Source: Azospirillum baldaniorum
GTDB lineage: Bacteria; Pseudomonadota; Alphaproteobacteria; Azospirillales; Azospirillaceae
Reading direction: 5' to 3'
Assembly (NCBI RefSeq): GCF_003119195.2
Contig: NZ_CP022260.1
Coordinates: 403,501-467,500 of the forward strand
Length of the DNA: 64,000 bases
Every line of letters starts with the position of its first letter. Within the stretch, counting starts at the first letter, position 1. The translations under genes were made by a program, and so were the position numbers. The notes under the pieces are model-generated. The model had not been told where the DNA came from. It ran no database searches and worked only from the letters and a program-made list of their open reading frames with translations. This document shows positions 48,132-56,754 of this stretch, piece after piece.

Positions 48132-51020
48132 TCAGAACGCGGGTTCCGACGCGCGCGCGGAAGCCGTGGCGGGAGCCTTTGGCGTCGAGCAGGCATCGAC
48201 CAGATAGACGATGGAACGGTACGGCAAGCCGGAGTGGTCGGACAGGCCGATTTCGCAGGTCCGGCTGTTCGAATAGCCGGCCTTGGCCCCGGCGGGGATG
48301 TCCTTGGACAGGTGGCGCAGGGCGTGGGCGTTCAGCTCCGGCGTGGTGAAACCCTTGTCGCCGGCGAAGCCGCAGCAGCCGACATCCTCCGGCACCACCA
48401 CCTGGGTGGCGCAGGCGGCGGCCACCGCCTTCATCTTGGCATCCAGCCCCATGCGGCGGGTGGAGCAGGTCAGGTGCAGCACCACCGGCTCCGTCTGCTT
48501 GGTGAAATTCAAGCGATCCAGCAGATGATCGTGGATGAACTCCACCAGATCCAGGACCTGGAGCCCGGCGTCCTTCAGGTGCTTCTTCAGCCGGAAGGAG
48601 CAAGGGCTGGTGTCGAGAACCACCGGGGCCGTGCCGTCGGCGCTGGCTGCCCAGATGGCGCGGACCATCTCCTCCGCCTTGGCGTCGGCCTGGGCGGCGA
48701 GGCCCTTGCTCTCCAGCGGCATACCGCAGCACAGCGAGGCCAGCTGCTCCGGATAGGCGACGCGGTAGCCGGCCTTCTGGAACAGCGCCTCCACCTTCAC
48801 CGGCAGCGGGGTCTTCTCCGGATCGTTGGCGGCGGGACCCATGCTGCGGCTGGTGCAACTCGGCACATAGACGACGGTCGGTGTGTTGGCGGTCGGCGCG
48901 TCGGCGGACGCCTTGGCCTGGGGCAGCGGCGTGAAGTTGGTCGGGGTGGGCAGGGCGCGCGGCAGATGCGGCAGGCGCTGGCCGGTGACGTTGCGCAGCT
49001 TCTCGAACAGCCCGTTCGCCGTGTCGTCGCCCAGCGTCCGCTTCGCCAGATCGGCCAGCTTCAGGCCGGTGCGGGCAACCGACAGCGCGCCGGCGGTGTG
49101 TTCGGCGACGTAGGTGCCGAACCCCTGGGCCATCGTCCCGCGGCGGTCGCCGCGGATCGCCTTGATGAGCAGCCCGGTCTCGATCCCCACCGGGCAGGCG
49201 GTGGAACAGAGGCCGCAGGCCGCGCAGGTGTCGATGCCCTGGTAGTCGTAGGCCTCGTGCAGCGCGCCGAGCCGCGCCGCGTCCGCGCCCGTGGCCTCAA
49301 GACGCGAAATCTCGCGCCAGCCGACGATGCGTTGACGGGGGGAGAGCGTCATCTTGTGCGACGGGCAGGTCGGCTCGCAGAAACCGCACTCGATGCAGGT
49401 GTCCACCAGCGGGTGGGCGGCGGGCATCGCCTTCAGGTTCTTGAGATGCGCCTCCGGGTCGTCGTTCAGGATGACGCCGGGGTTCAGCAGGCCCTGCGGG
49501 TCGAGCAGCGCCTTGATCTCCTTCATCAGGCCATAGGCCTGCGGACCCCACTCCATCTCCACGAAAGGCGCCATGTTGCGGCCCGTGCCGTGCTCCGCCT
49601 TCAGCGAGCCATCGTACTTGCGCACCACCTGATCGCACACCGCGTCCATGAAGCGGCGGTAGCGGTCCACCTCCTCGTCGGTGTCGAAGGCTTGGGTGAA
49701 GACGAAGTGCAGATTCCCTTCCAGCGCGTGGCCGAAGATGATCGCCTCGGTGTAGCCGAATTTCAGGAACATTGCCTGAAGTTCGACCGTCGCCTCGGCC
49801 AGCCGGTCGAGCGGGTAGGCCACGTCCTCGATGATGACCGTGGTGCCGACCTTGCGCATGGCGCCGACCGCCGGGAACAGGCCCTTGCGGATCTTCCAGT
49901 AGCTTTCGCCGAGCTTGGCGTCGGTGGTGAAGGTGGGCGGGAACAGGGTCTGGGTCTGGGCGATCACCGCGCTGACCGCGGCGATGTTGGCGTCCAGCGC
50001 CGCCGCATCCTCGCCGCGGATCTCCACGAGCAGGGCGGAGGCGTCCGGCCCCAGCCCGCCGATGAAGTCCGGCATGCCCGGCTTGCCCTCGACCGAGCGC
50101 AGCGAGGCGCGATCCATCAGCTCCACCGCCGAGACGGGCGTCGGCTTCATCAGCGCGACGGCGCGGCAGGCCTCCCCGATGTCCGGGTACATCAGCAGCG
50201 CGTTCGCCTTGTGGGCGTGTTCCGGCACCGTGTTGTAGGTGATCTCGGACAGGAAGCCGAGCGTGCCCTCCGACCCGATCATCAGGTGCTGGAGGATCTC
50301 GACGGGCTCCTCGAAGTCCACCAGGGCGTTCAGGCTGTAGCCGGTGGTGTTCTTGATGCGGAACTTGTTGCGGATGCGCTCCGCCAGCTTGTCGTCGGCG
50401 CGGGTGCGGGCGGCCAGATCGGACAGGCCGGACAGCAGGGCGCCGTGGCTGACGGCGAATGCGGCGCGGCTGGCGGCGTCGCCGGTGTCCAGCAATGTGC
50501 CGTCGGCCAGCACCAGCCGCATGGAGGCCAGCGTGCGGTAGCTGTTCTGGGCGGTGCCGCAGCACATGCCGCTGGCGTTGTTGGCCGCGATGCCGCCGAT
50601 CTTGGCGGTGGCGATGGAGGCCGGGTCCGGACCGATCTTGCGTCCGAAGGGAGCCAGCTTGCGGTTCGCCTCCGCCCCGATGACGCCGGGCTGGAGGGTC
50701 ACCGTCGCCGCACCCGGCGGGATGGTGCAGCCGCGCCAGCTGTCGCCCAGCAGGACCAGGACGGAATCGGTGACCGCTTGGCCCGACAGGCTGGTGCCGG
50801 CGGCGCGGAAGGTCACCGGGGTCTTCAGCTCCCGGCAGAGGTTGAGCAGCCGCACCACCTCGCCCTCGGCCTCGACGATGGCGACGATCTTCGGGATCAG
50901 GCGGTAGAAGCTGCCGTCGGTTCCGTAGGCCAGCGTGCGCAGCGGGTCGGTGACGAGGCGTTCGTCCGGCATGAACTCCCGGAGGGCCGCGTGCAGGCGG
51001 TCATAGGGCGCGGGCAGCAT
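48132..51020 (-). CDS. FAD/Fe-S D-lactate dehydrogenase (GlcD-GlpC fusion type)
   Basis: A 962-residue oxidoreductase. The N-terminal FAD-binding PCMH domain (VTFRAAGTSLSGQAVTDSVLVLL, IGGIAANNASGMCCG) and FAD-oxidase C domain (~280-540, ALEGNLHFVFTQ, HGTGRNMAPFVEMEWG) are followed by two 4Fe-4S motifs (CIECGFCEPTCPSHKM, CAACGLCSTACPVGI). A CCG region ends it (SCTSRSMG, CCGMPLESKG, LTCSTRRMG, CCGFAGDKGF). This architecture is known for bacterial D-lactate dehydrogenases feeding the quinone pool. ATG 51020 is chosen, and the longer open frame upstream covers the leader. Located between lctP and lutA. Confidence 0.9.
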   Translation of the reverse strand: MLPAPYDRLHAALREFMPDERLVTDPLRTLAYGTDGSFYRLIPKIVAIVEAEGEVVRLLNLCRELKTPVTFRAAGTSLSGQAVTDSVLVLLGDSWRGCTIPPGAATVTLQPGVIGAEANRKLAPFGRKIGPDPASIATAKIGGIAANNASGMCCGTAQNSYRTLASMRLVLADGTLLDTGDAASRAAFAVSHGALLSGLSDLAARTRADDKLAERIRNKFRIKNTTGYSLNALVDFEEPVEILQHLMIGSEGTLGFLSEITYNTVPEHAHKANALLMYPDIGEACRAVALMKPTPVSAVELMDRASLRSVEGKPGMPDFIGGLGPDASALLVEIRGEDAAALDANIAAVSAVIAQTQTLFPPTFTTDAKLGESYWKIRKGLFPAVGAMRKVGTTVIIEDVAYPLDRLAEATVELQAMFLKFGYTEAIIFGHALEGNLHFVFTQAFDTDEEVDRYRRFMDAVCDQVVRKYDGSLKAEHGTGRNMAPFVEMEWGPQAYGLMKEIKALLDPQGLLNPGVILNDDPEAHLKNLKAMPAAHPLVDTCIECGFCEPTCPSHKMTLSPRQRIVGWREISRLEATGADAARLGALHEAYDYQGIDTCAACGLCSTACPVGIETGLLIKAIRGDRRGTMAQGFGTYVAEHTAGALSVARTGLKLADLAKRTLGDDTANGLFEKLRNVTGQRLPHLPRALPTPTNFTPLPQAKASADAPTANTPTVVYVPSCTSRSMGPAANDPEKTPLPVKVEALFQKAGYRVAYPEQLASLCCGMPLESKGLAAQADAKAEEMVRAIWAASADGTAPVVLDTSPCSFRLKKHLKDAGLQVLDLVEFIHDHLLDRLNFTKQTEPVVLHLTCSTRRMGLDAKMKAVAAACATQVVVPEDVGCCGFAGDKGFTTPELNAHALRHLSKDIPAGAKAGYSNSRTCEIGLSDHSGLPYRSIVYLVDACSTPKAPATASARASEPAF

Positions 51021-51366
51021 CGGTTCTCGGGGCCTCCGGATCTGGGACCGCGCGACGACTCCTCCGTGATCGCCGGTCCGGGTTGCGCGTGCTGGGGCGA
51101 CGTTTGTTTCCGCCCGTCGGACGGACGGCTTGTTGTGTGCCACAGTCAGTACGTCGGATAATCGATTTGCTGAGTGGCCGCAATGGTAAAATGAATTGAC
51201 CAAACGCAGCGCTGTGATGCTGCAATGCATAAAAAAATAAGGCGGACAAAGAAAGCGGCGCCTCCCGACCGGATGGAAGGCCGAGCGGCGCCGTAGGGAA
51301 TAAAGCTCGGCAGTGGATGACGCCCCTTCTCCCTGGGGGAGGAGAAGGGGGTTCGGACCTCGACGC
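51021..51366. other. Gap between lctP and the dehydrogenase gene
   Basis: 346 bp with no gene. Apart from the lctP hairpin it has a second inverted repeat (CGGCGCC/GGCGCCG near 51258-51292) and an AT-rich patch (51195-51245) that could hold a separate promoter for the dehydrogenase-lut genes. Confidence 0.4.
51321..51352 (-). terminator. Hairpin downstream of lctP
   Basis: CCCCTTCTCC (51323-51332) pairs with GGAGAAGGGG (51341-51350). On the minus strand it follows the permease stop, but no T-tract follows. It may be a partial terminator or stability element between lctP and the dehydrogenase. Confidence 0.5.
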
Positions 51367-53055
51367 TTACGGGATCATCCAGGGCAGGATGTAGGCCTGG
51401 ATCATGGTGATGACGCCGATGATCGCGACGAAGAACAGGCTGTGCTTCACGGTGAAGCGGAACAGCTCGGACTCGCGGCCGACCAGACCCACCGCGGCGC
51501 AGGCCACGGCGATCGACTGCGGGGAGATCATCTTGCCGGTGACGCCGCCGGTCGTGTTGGCCGCGACCATCAGCACGTCGGACACGCCCACCTGCTGCGC
51601 CGTGGTGGCCTGCAGGCCGCAGAACAGCGCGTTGCTCGACGTGTCGGACCCGGTCAGGAACACACCCAGCCAGCCCAGGATCGGCGAGAAGAACGGGAAC
51701 AGGAAGCCCGTGCCGGCCAGCAGCAGCGCCAGGGTCGAGGACAGGCCCGAGTAGTTGGCGATGAAGGCGAAGGCCAGGACCATGCCGATCGAGTAGATCG
51801 GGCGCTTCAGCTCGCTGACCGTCTCGACGAAGGTCTTCACGCCGTCGGCCGGGCGCATCTTCAGCATGACCATCGTGATGATCGCGGAGATCAGGATGGC
51901 CGTGCCGGTGGCCGCCAGCAGGTCGAGCTTGTAGACGGCGTCGATGGGCTTCGGCGAGGCGACGATCGGGGCGGCCTTTAGGACCAGCTTGTCCAGGCCG
52001 GCGATCGGGAAGTACAGCACCGTGTCGGCCAGCGCGCCGCCCTTGACGAACAGGGCCTTGAAGGGCTTCAGGCTCCAGATCGTGACGATCACGGTCAGGA
52101 TCAGGAAGGGCGACCAGGCCTTGGCGATCTCACCGGCGCTGTAGCTGCGCTGGGCGTTGAACTCGCTCGAGGCCATGGCGCCGACCGACTGCGGCACCGG
52201 ACCCGACGCCAGCGGGGAGTTGGCGAAGCGGAAGATCGCCTTCGGCTTCCAGAACTTCAGGAAGACGGTGATGCTGACGAGGCTGACCAGGGCGGAGGTG
52301 ATGTCCGGCAGCTCCGGCCCGATGAAGTTGGCGGTGAAGTACTGGGTGACGGCGAAGGTGCCGCCGGCGACCAGGATGGCGGGCCAGGTCTCGCGCACGC
52401 CCTTCCAGCCGTCCATGATCATGATGATCCAGAAGGGCACGAAGACGGACAGCAGCGGAAGCTGGCGGCCGGCCATGGCGCCGATCCGGAACGGGTCGAG
52501 CGAGGTGACCTGACCAGCGACGATGATCGGAATGCCCATGGCGCCGAAGGCCACCGGGGCGGTGTTGGCGATCAGGCAGAGACCGGCGGCGTAGAGCGGG
52601 TTGAAGCCCAGCCCGACCAGCAGCGCCGCGGTGATGGCAACCGGCGCGCCGAAGCCCGCAGCCCCTTCCAGGAAGGCGCCGAAGGAGAAGCCGACCATCA
52701 GCATCTGAAGCCGCTGGTCCTCGGTGATCGACACCACCGACGAGCGGATGATCTCGAACTGACCGGTCTTGACCGTGATCTTGTAGAGGAACACGGCGGC
52801 CACGATGATCCAGGCGATGGGCCACAGACCGTACAGGAAGCCGTATCCGGCGGACGCCAGCGCCATGCCGACCGGCATCTTGTAGAAAAGGATGGCGACG
52901 GCCAGCGAAATGGCGACGGTGATGGTGCCCGCGACGTGGCCCTTCATGCGCAGCATCGTCAGCGCGATGAAGAAGAAGATGATCGGCAACGCGGCCACAA
53001 GTGCCGAAAGCCAAAGGTTACCCGCGGGATCGTAGACTTGTGTCCAGGGCTGCAT
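51367..53055 (-). CDS. lctP: L-lactate permease
   Basis: A 562-residue membrane protein of the LctP/LldP family that imports lactate with protons. About 12-14 hydrophobic segments are seen. Family motifs include FSFGAFLEGAAGFGAPVAITAALLVGLGF, APVAFGAMGIPI and FFSPILGWLGVFLTGSDTSSNALFCGLQ near the C-terminus, plus AANTTGGVTGKMISPQSIAVACAAVGLVGRESELFR. ATG 53055 has TAGGA upstream. It heads the lactate operon and is divergent from the regulator. Confidence 0.95.
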   Translation of the reverse strand: MQPWTQVYDPAGNLWLSALVAALPIIFFFIALTMLRMKGHVAGTITVAISLAVAILFYKMPVGMALASAGYGFLYGLWPIAWIIVAAVFLYKITVKTGQFEIIRSSVVSITEDQRLQMLMVGFSFGAFLEGAAGFGAPVAITAALLVGLGFNPLYAAGLCLIANTAPVAFGAMGIPIIVAGQVTSLDPFRIGAMAGRQLPLLSVFVPFWIIMIMDGWKGVRETWPAILVAGGTFAVTQYFTANFIGPELPDITSALVSLVSITVFLKFWKPKAIFRFANSPLASGPVPQSVGAMASSEFNAQRSYSAGEIAKAWSPFLILTVIVTIWSLKPFKALFVKGGALADTVLYFPIAGLDKLVLKAAPIVASPKPIDAVYKLDLLAATGTAILISAIITMVMLKMRPADGVKTFVETVSELKRPIYSIGMVLAFAFIANYSGLSSTLALLLAGTGFLFPFFSPILGWLGVFLTGSDTSSNALFCGLQATTAQQVGVSDVLMVAANTTGGVTGKMISPQSIAVACAAVGLVGRESELFRFTVKHSLFFVAIIGVITMIQAYILPWMIP

Positions 53056-53207
53056 GTTTCCTACCTATGCCGCAGATTCTCGGTTCTGCGCTTTGGCCAG
53101 CGACCATGAGTGGAGCCCGGATCCGCGCGTCTTATCCGGACGCGCGCCGCCTGTCATTCCACGGCCGATCGGTCGTGGAGATCAGTTTTTTTCTTGGGTT
53201 GGGCTCC

Positions 53208-53224
53208 GGTCAAAACTTATGACC
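53208..53224. promoter_or_regulatory. Candidate operator palindrome 1
   Basis: GGTCA-AAACTTA-TGACC, a 17-bp palindrome with 5-bp arms in the divergent region. It overlaps the likely lctP promoter area. Confidence 0.45.
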
Positions 53225-53315
53225 AAAGGCTCAGAACGGATACATTGGGTCGCAATGGTTGGCAATAGGGAAAATTCAATTTACCGTCAGCGTCGCGAGA
53301 GACTTTTTCTTGCCC

Positions 53316-53328
53316 GTGGTATTACCAC
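53316..53328. promoter_or_regulatory. Candidate LldR/PdhR-type operator
   Basis: GTGGTATTACCAC contains TGGT-ATT-ACCA, which matches the TGGTnnnACCA core known for PdhR/LldR-type FCD regulators. It is ~150 bp before the regulator start and ~260 bp before lctP, suiting a shared or autoregulatory site. Confidence 0.6.
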
Positions 53329-53469
53329 CTGACCCCTCCGATGGTGGCGCGGTCGGGAAACGGTGCCACGGGGCTCGCTGGGGCTGGACGTGCGAAAGCC
53401 GTGACGATATCTAACCTTCTGGATCGGGCGGGATTTCTGCGGATGCAGGGCAAGGGGCAAGGCAAGGGA

Positions 53470-54237
53470 ATGATAAAGCCGGCCAAGTTGGCGGACGCCA
53501 TCGCGGACCATCTGGAGACGCTGATCCGGGAGGGCGTGCTGCGTCCGGGGGAGAAGCTGCTGCCGGAACGGGATCTGGCGCTCAAGCTGGACGTCTCGCG
53601 CCCCTCCCTGCGCGACGCGCTGGAAAAGCTGGAGGAGCGTGGGCTGCTCGTCTCCGGGCGCAACGGCACGCACATCGCTCAGTTCCTGGCGCCCATCGCC
53701 GCCCCGCTGGCGGCGCTGCTGCAATCCGATCCGGACGCACCGTTCCATTACCTGGAGTTCCGCACCTCCATCGAGGCCGCCGCCGCCAAGCTGGCCGCGC
53801 AGCGGGCGACCGACCTCGACCGCAAGGCGATCCGCGCCCTGGCCCAGCGCATGCGCGACGCCCATGGGAAGGATGATCCGTCGGAAGAGGCCGACGTGGA
53901 CGCCCAGCTTCACCTCGCCTTCTACGAGGCGGCGCACAACACGGTGATGCTGCACATCATGGGCGCGCTGTCGGAAATGCTGCGCAACGACGTGTTCTAC
54001 AACCGCGACCGGCTCTACACCCGGCCCGGTGTGCGCGACCTGCTGCTGGACCAGCATCTGGCCATCGTCGACGCGGTGCTGGCCGGCGACGCCGAGGCCG
54101 CCCATGCGGCGGCGGAGGCGCACGTGATGTTCACGCTGCACACCCTGCGGGAAATCCGCGAGGACGACACGCGGTTGGAGGCCTCCCTGCGCCGCATCGG
54201 GCGCACCGACCTGATCGAAACCACCGAACGGGCCTGA
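53470..54237 (+). CDS. lldR: FCD-family GntR regulator of lactate use (LldR/PdhR-like)
   Basis: A 255-residue repressor. The N-terminal winged helix reads LADAIADHLETLIREGVLRPGEKLLPERDLALKLDVSRPSLRDAL, typical of GntR proteins. The C-terminal FCD domain has EFRTSIEAAAAKLAAQRAT and metal-ligand positions in DVDAQLHLAFYEAAHN and the final HLAIVDAVLAGDAEAAHAAAEAHV. It probably senses lactate. Divergence from lctP supports this target. The start is uncertain: ATG 53470 (AAGGGA nearby), 53443 or 53341 are all in frame. Confidence 0.85.
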   Translation: MIKPAKLADAIADHLETLIREGVLRPGEKLLPERDLALKLDVSRPSLRDALEKLEERGLLVSGRNGTHIAQFLAPIAAPLAALLQSDPDAPFHYLEFRTSIEAAAAKLAAQRATDLDRKAIRALAQRMRDAHGKDDPSEEADVDAQLHLAFYEAAHNTVMLHIMGALSEMLRNDVFYNRDRLYTRPGVRDLLLDQHLAIVDAVLAGDAEAAHAAAEAHVMFTLHTLREIREDDTRLEASLRRIGRTDLIETTERA

Positions 54238-54333
54238 GCCCGGTCCGCCTGAGCCCCGTCTGATCGTCCGTCATTCGGGAACCCGAGGGCCATTCTCGGT
54301 TTTACACGGCTGTAGGCCAAGGGAGGTCCAGCC

Positions 54334-55152
54334 GTGCCCACCGCAACGCCATTCGTCGAAACGCTGCCGTCCATCATTCCCTATTGCGGTGCTCCGCCGG
54401 TGCCGGACGGGTTCTGGAGCGCATGGAACGGCGATCCGGTCCTGCTGTCCGTCTTCGCCCTGGCCGCCGTGGGATACGCGGCGCTGGCAAAGCGGCATGG
54501 GGCGGCCATGGAGCGGCACCAGCCTTGGTGCTTCGCCGCCGGGTGGCTGGTGCTGTTCGCCGCCTTCGTGTCGCCGCTGTGCAACCTGACCTCCGCCCTG
54601 TTCTCGGCGCGGGTGGTTCAGCATCTCCTGACCATCCAGGTGGCGGCGCCCCTGCTGGTCCTGTCCTGGCCGATAGGCGCGGTGCGCTGGCCCAACTGGG
54701 CGCGGACCCTGGCATCACCCCTGGCCGTTCCGGAAATCGCCTGGGGGCTGTTCGGGCTGTTCCTCTGGGTGTGGCACCTGCCGGGACCCTACATGGCGGC
54801 GCTGCGCTTCGACGCGGTGCTGTGGGGCATGCACGCCAGCCTGCTCGTCGGCGCGGTCGCTGCGTGGCGGACGGTGCTGGCCCCGGACGGCCCGGCGATG
54901 CGGGGGAGGGGCTTGCTGTCGGCCTTCGGCACCTCGGTCCATCTCGCCATCCTGGCGGCGCTGCTGATCTTCGCCCCGCAGCCGCTGTTCGTCTACCATC
55001 TGGACACGACGGCGCCCTGGGGCCTGTCCGCCCTGGCCGACCAGCAGCTCGGCGGCCTCATCATGGGGGTGGTCGGGGCGGCGGTCTATGTGGCGGTCAA
55101 CCTCTATGCCCTGGCGCGCTGGCTGATGGTGCCCGAGCGGCAGCGCACCTGA
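54334..55152 (+). CDS. ctaG: Cytochrome c oxidase assembly factor CtaG (caa3 type)
   Basis: A 272-residue membrane protein with about seven hydrophobic segments. Family motifs are PLCNLTSALFSARVVQHLLTIQVAAPLLVL near the first third, WGLFGLFLWVWHLPGPYMAAL, and the C-terminal GLSALADQQLGGLIMGVVGA. It helps insert copper into cytochrome oxidase. GTG 54334 has GGGAGG 7 nt upstream. It is monocistronic, 96 bp after the regulator, and not obviously linked to lactate use. Confidence 0.85.
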   Translation: MPTATPFVETLPSIIPYCGAPPVPDGFWSAWNGDPVLLSVFALAAVGYAALAKRHGAAMERHQPWCFAAGWLVLFAAFVSPLCNLTSALFSARVVQHLLTIQVAAPLLVLSWPIGAVRWPNWARTLASPLAVPEIAWGLFGLFLWVWHLPGPYMAALRFDAVLWGMHASLLVGAVAAWRTVLAPDGPAMRGRGLLSAFGTSVHLAILAALLIFAPQPLFVYHLDTTAPWGLSALADQQLGGLIMGVVGAAVYVAVNLYALARWLMVPERQRT

Positions 55153-55180
55153 CGTGACGCTGCGGTTGCCGCCGCAACCC

Positions 55181-55996
55181 TCACGGACGCGCGGACACCG
55201 ACCCCGCGGTTCGCAGGCTGAGGGCGTCGTGCAGCGAGGCGGCCAGCGTGCGGGCCACACAGTCGTAGCCGAAGTCGTTCTGATGGATGCCGTCCGGTCC
55301 CACCAGATCGTGCATGGCGGCCTGCCGGGTTTCCACCCACTGGCGCATCACCGCGTAGCGGTGGAACAGGCCGACCCCTTCCTCCGCCGCGACGCGGGCG
55401 ATGCGGGCCTCCATCTCCTCGTGCCGGGGCTTTGCCAGCATGGCCGGGGCGTATTGCAGGTCCATCAGCACGACGTCCAGACCGGCGCCCTTCAGCATCC
55501 GCACGCCGCTGCGGATCACCTGTTCCGCCGCGTCGGGATCGTCGCCGCGCAGGACGGTGTTGGCCGCCACCTGCCAGATCACCAGATCGGGGGCCTCGTC
55601 CAGTACGTCGCGCTGGAATCGTTTCAGCATGTCGGGTCCGGTCTCCCCGTTGGCGCCCTTGTTGAGGACGGTCAGGGCGAGCCCGGGGTAACGCGCGCCC
55701 AGATGCTCGGCGAGGCGCGCCGGGTAGCTGTGCTCCGCTTTGCTGGCTCCGGCCCCGGCGGTGGAGGAGGAGCCGATGGCGACGATGCGCAGCGGCCCGC
55801 CGGCGGCCAGAGCCCGCGCGCCGTGCGGCAGCGGAACGGCAAGGTCGGCGGTCTGAACGGACACGGCGCAGGCCGCAGCCCCTGCCGGCTCGGGCTTGGC
55901 CGTCAAGCCGGCGAGGAAAGGGGCGAGGGACAGCAGGGCGGCTGAGAGGACGGCGGCCCTCCGGCCACGGGTCCGGGGGGCGGGCGTGCCTGTCAC
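55181..55996 (-). CDS. SGNH hydrolase, catalytic motifs intact
   Basis: A 271-residue exported hydrolase. A signal-type hydrophobic segment (AAVLSAALLSLAPFLAGL) precedes the SGNH fold: VAIGSSSTAG (nucleophile Ser in place of GDS), NKGANGETG (Gly block), VAANTVLRG (Asn block) and GPDGIHQND (catalytic Asp and His). It probably removes or transfers acyl groups on a periplasmic polysaccharide. GTG 55996 overlaps the upstream stop (GTGA), giving an operon with the next two genes. Confidence 0.8.
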   Translation of the reverse strand: MTGTPAPRTRGRRAAVLSAALLSLAPFLAGLTAKPEPAGAAACAVSVQTADLAVPLPHGARALAAGGPLRIVAIGSSSTAGAGASKAEHSYPARLAEHLGARYPGLALTVLNKGANGETGPDMLKRFQRDVLDEAPDLVIWQVAANTVLRGDDPDAAEQVIRSGVRMLKGAGLDVVLMDLQYAPAMLAKPRHEEMEARIARVAAEEGVGLFHRYAVMRQWVETRQAAMHDLVGPDGIHQNDFGYDCVARTLAASLHDALSLRTAGSVSARP

Positions 55997-56754
55997 GGAG
56001 CGGGTCTCCCGGCGCGGTCGATCATGGTGGACACGGTGTCGGCCAGGATGCGGCCGAGGCAGCGGTGGACGAACTGGTAGGCCTGCAGCTTTTCCTCCTT
56101 GGAGTCGGGGGCGAAGCCGACGCGGCCCTCCTCGAACCAATGCCGCATCATCTCGAAACGGGGGAAATGGACCACGTCGCTGTTCTGCGACACCCACTCC
56201 ACATAGTCCAGGTAGGGCTGGAAGGTGATGAGCTGGGTCGTCTGGGGGCTGTACTGCATGTCCATCAGGATCACATCGGCGCCGCGCCCCTGGGCTGCCG
56301 CGATTCCGTGGCTCAGAGCCTCCCCGAAGCGGTCCGGCCCGATGTTCCGCATGGCGTCCGCCGTCCCCACCTGCCAGACCAGCAGGGAGGCGGCGGAGGA
56401 GGCCAGTTCCCGGTTCAGGATGGGCAGCATCTCCTGCGCGGTCGCCCCCGGCGCGTTGCGGACGGTCACGCTGACCTTGCGGTCGGGCAGCCGGGCCGCC
56501 AGTTCCTTTTCCAGCAGGGCCGGATAGGCGGTGTCGGGTCGCGAGCCCGCCGAGTTCAGCACCAGGATGGGCAGCGCGCCGCCGCGCTTCAGCCGTTCCC
56601 AGGCGCGCGGCAGGGCGCCGTCGATGGTGTAGACGGTTTCCGGAACGGCGCAGGGATCGCTGGGCGTCTCCGACGCCGCCTGCGCGACGCCCATGCCGAT
56701 GGTGGCGGTCAGTCCCGCGAGGACGGCCAGGGTCAAGACGGTCGCGCGCTTCAT
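55993..56754 (-). CDS. SGNH-fold protein with degenerate active site
   Basis: A 253-residue secreted protein (signal peptide RATVLTLAVLAGLTATIGMGVAQA). It is a paralogue of the neighbouring hydrolase: LPILVLNSAGSRPDTAYPALLEKEL aligns with its Ser block, VRNAPGATAQEM with the Gly block and WQVGTADAMR with the Asn block. The nucleophile context is altered and the D-x-x-H motif is missing near the C-terminus (FAPDSKEEKLQ). It may be a non-catalytic partner. ATG 56754 overlaps the OpgC-like stop (ATGA). Confidence 0.72.
   Translation of the reverse strand: MKRATVLTLAVLAGLTATIGMGVAQAASETPSDPCAVPETVYTIDGALPRAWERLKRGGALPILVLNSAGSRPDTAYPALLEKELAARLPDRKVSVTVRNAPGATAQEMLPILNRELASSAASLLVWQVGTADAMRNIGPDRFGEALSHGIAAAQGRGADVILMDMQYSPQTTQLITFQPYLDYVEWVSQNSDVVHFPRFEMMRHWFEEGRVGFAPDSKEEKLQAYQFVHRCLGRILADTVSTMIDRAGRPAP

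Noticed and set aside
48078..51161. 1027-codon plus-strand open frame over the dehydrogenase
   Set aside because: Shadow frame of the D-lactate dehydrogenase; Gly/Arg/Gln-rich with no motif.
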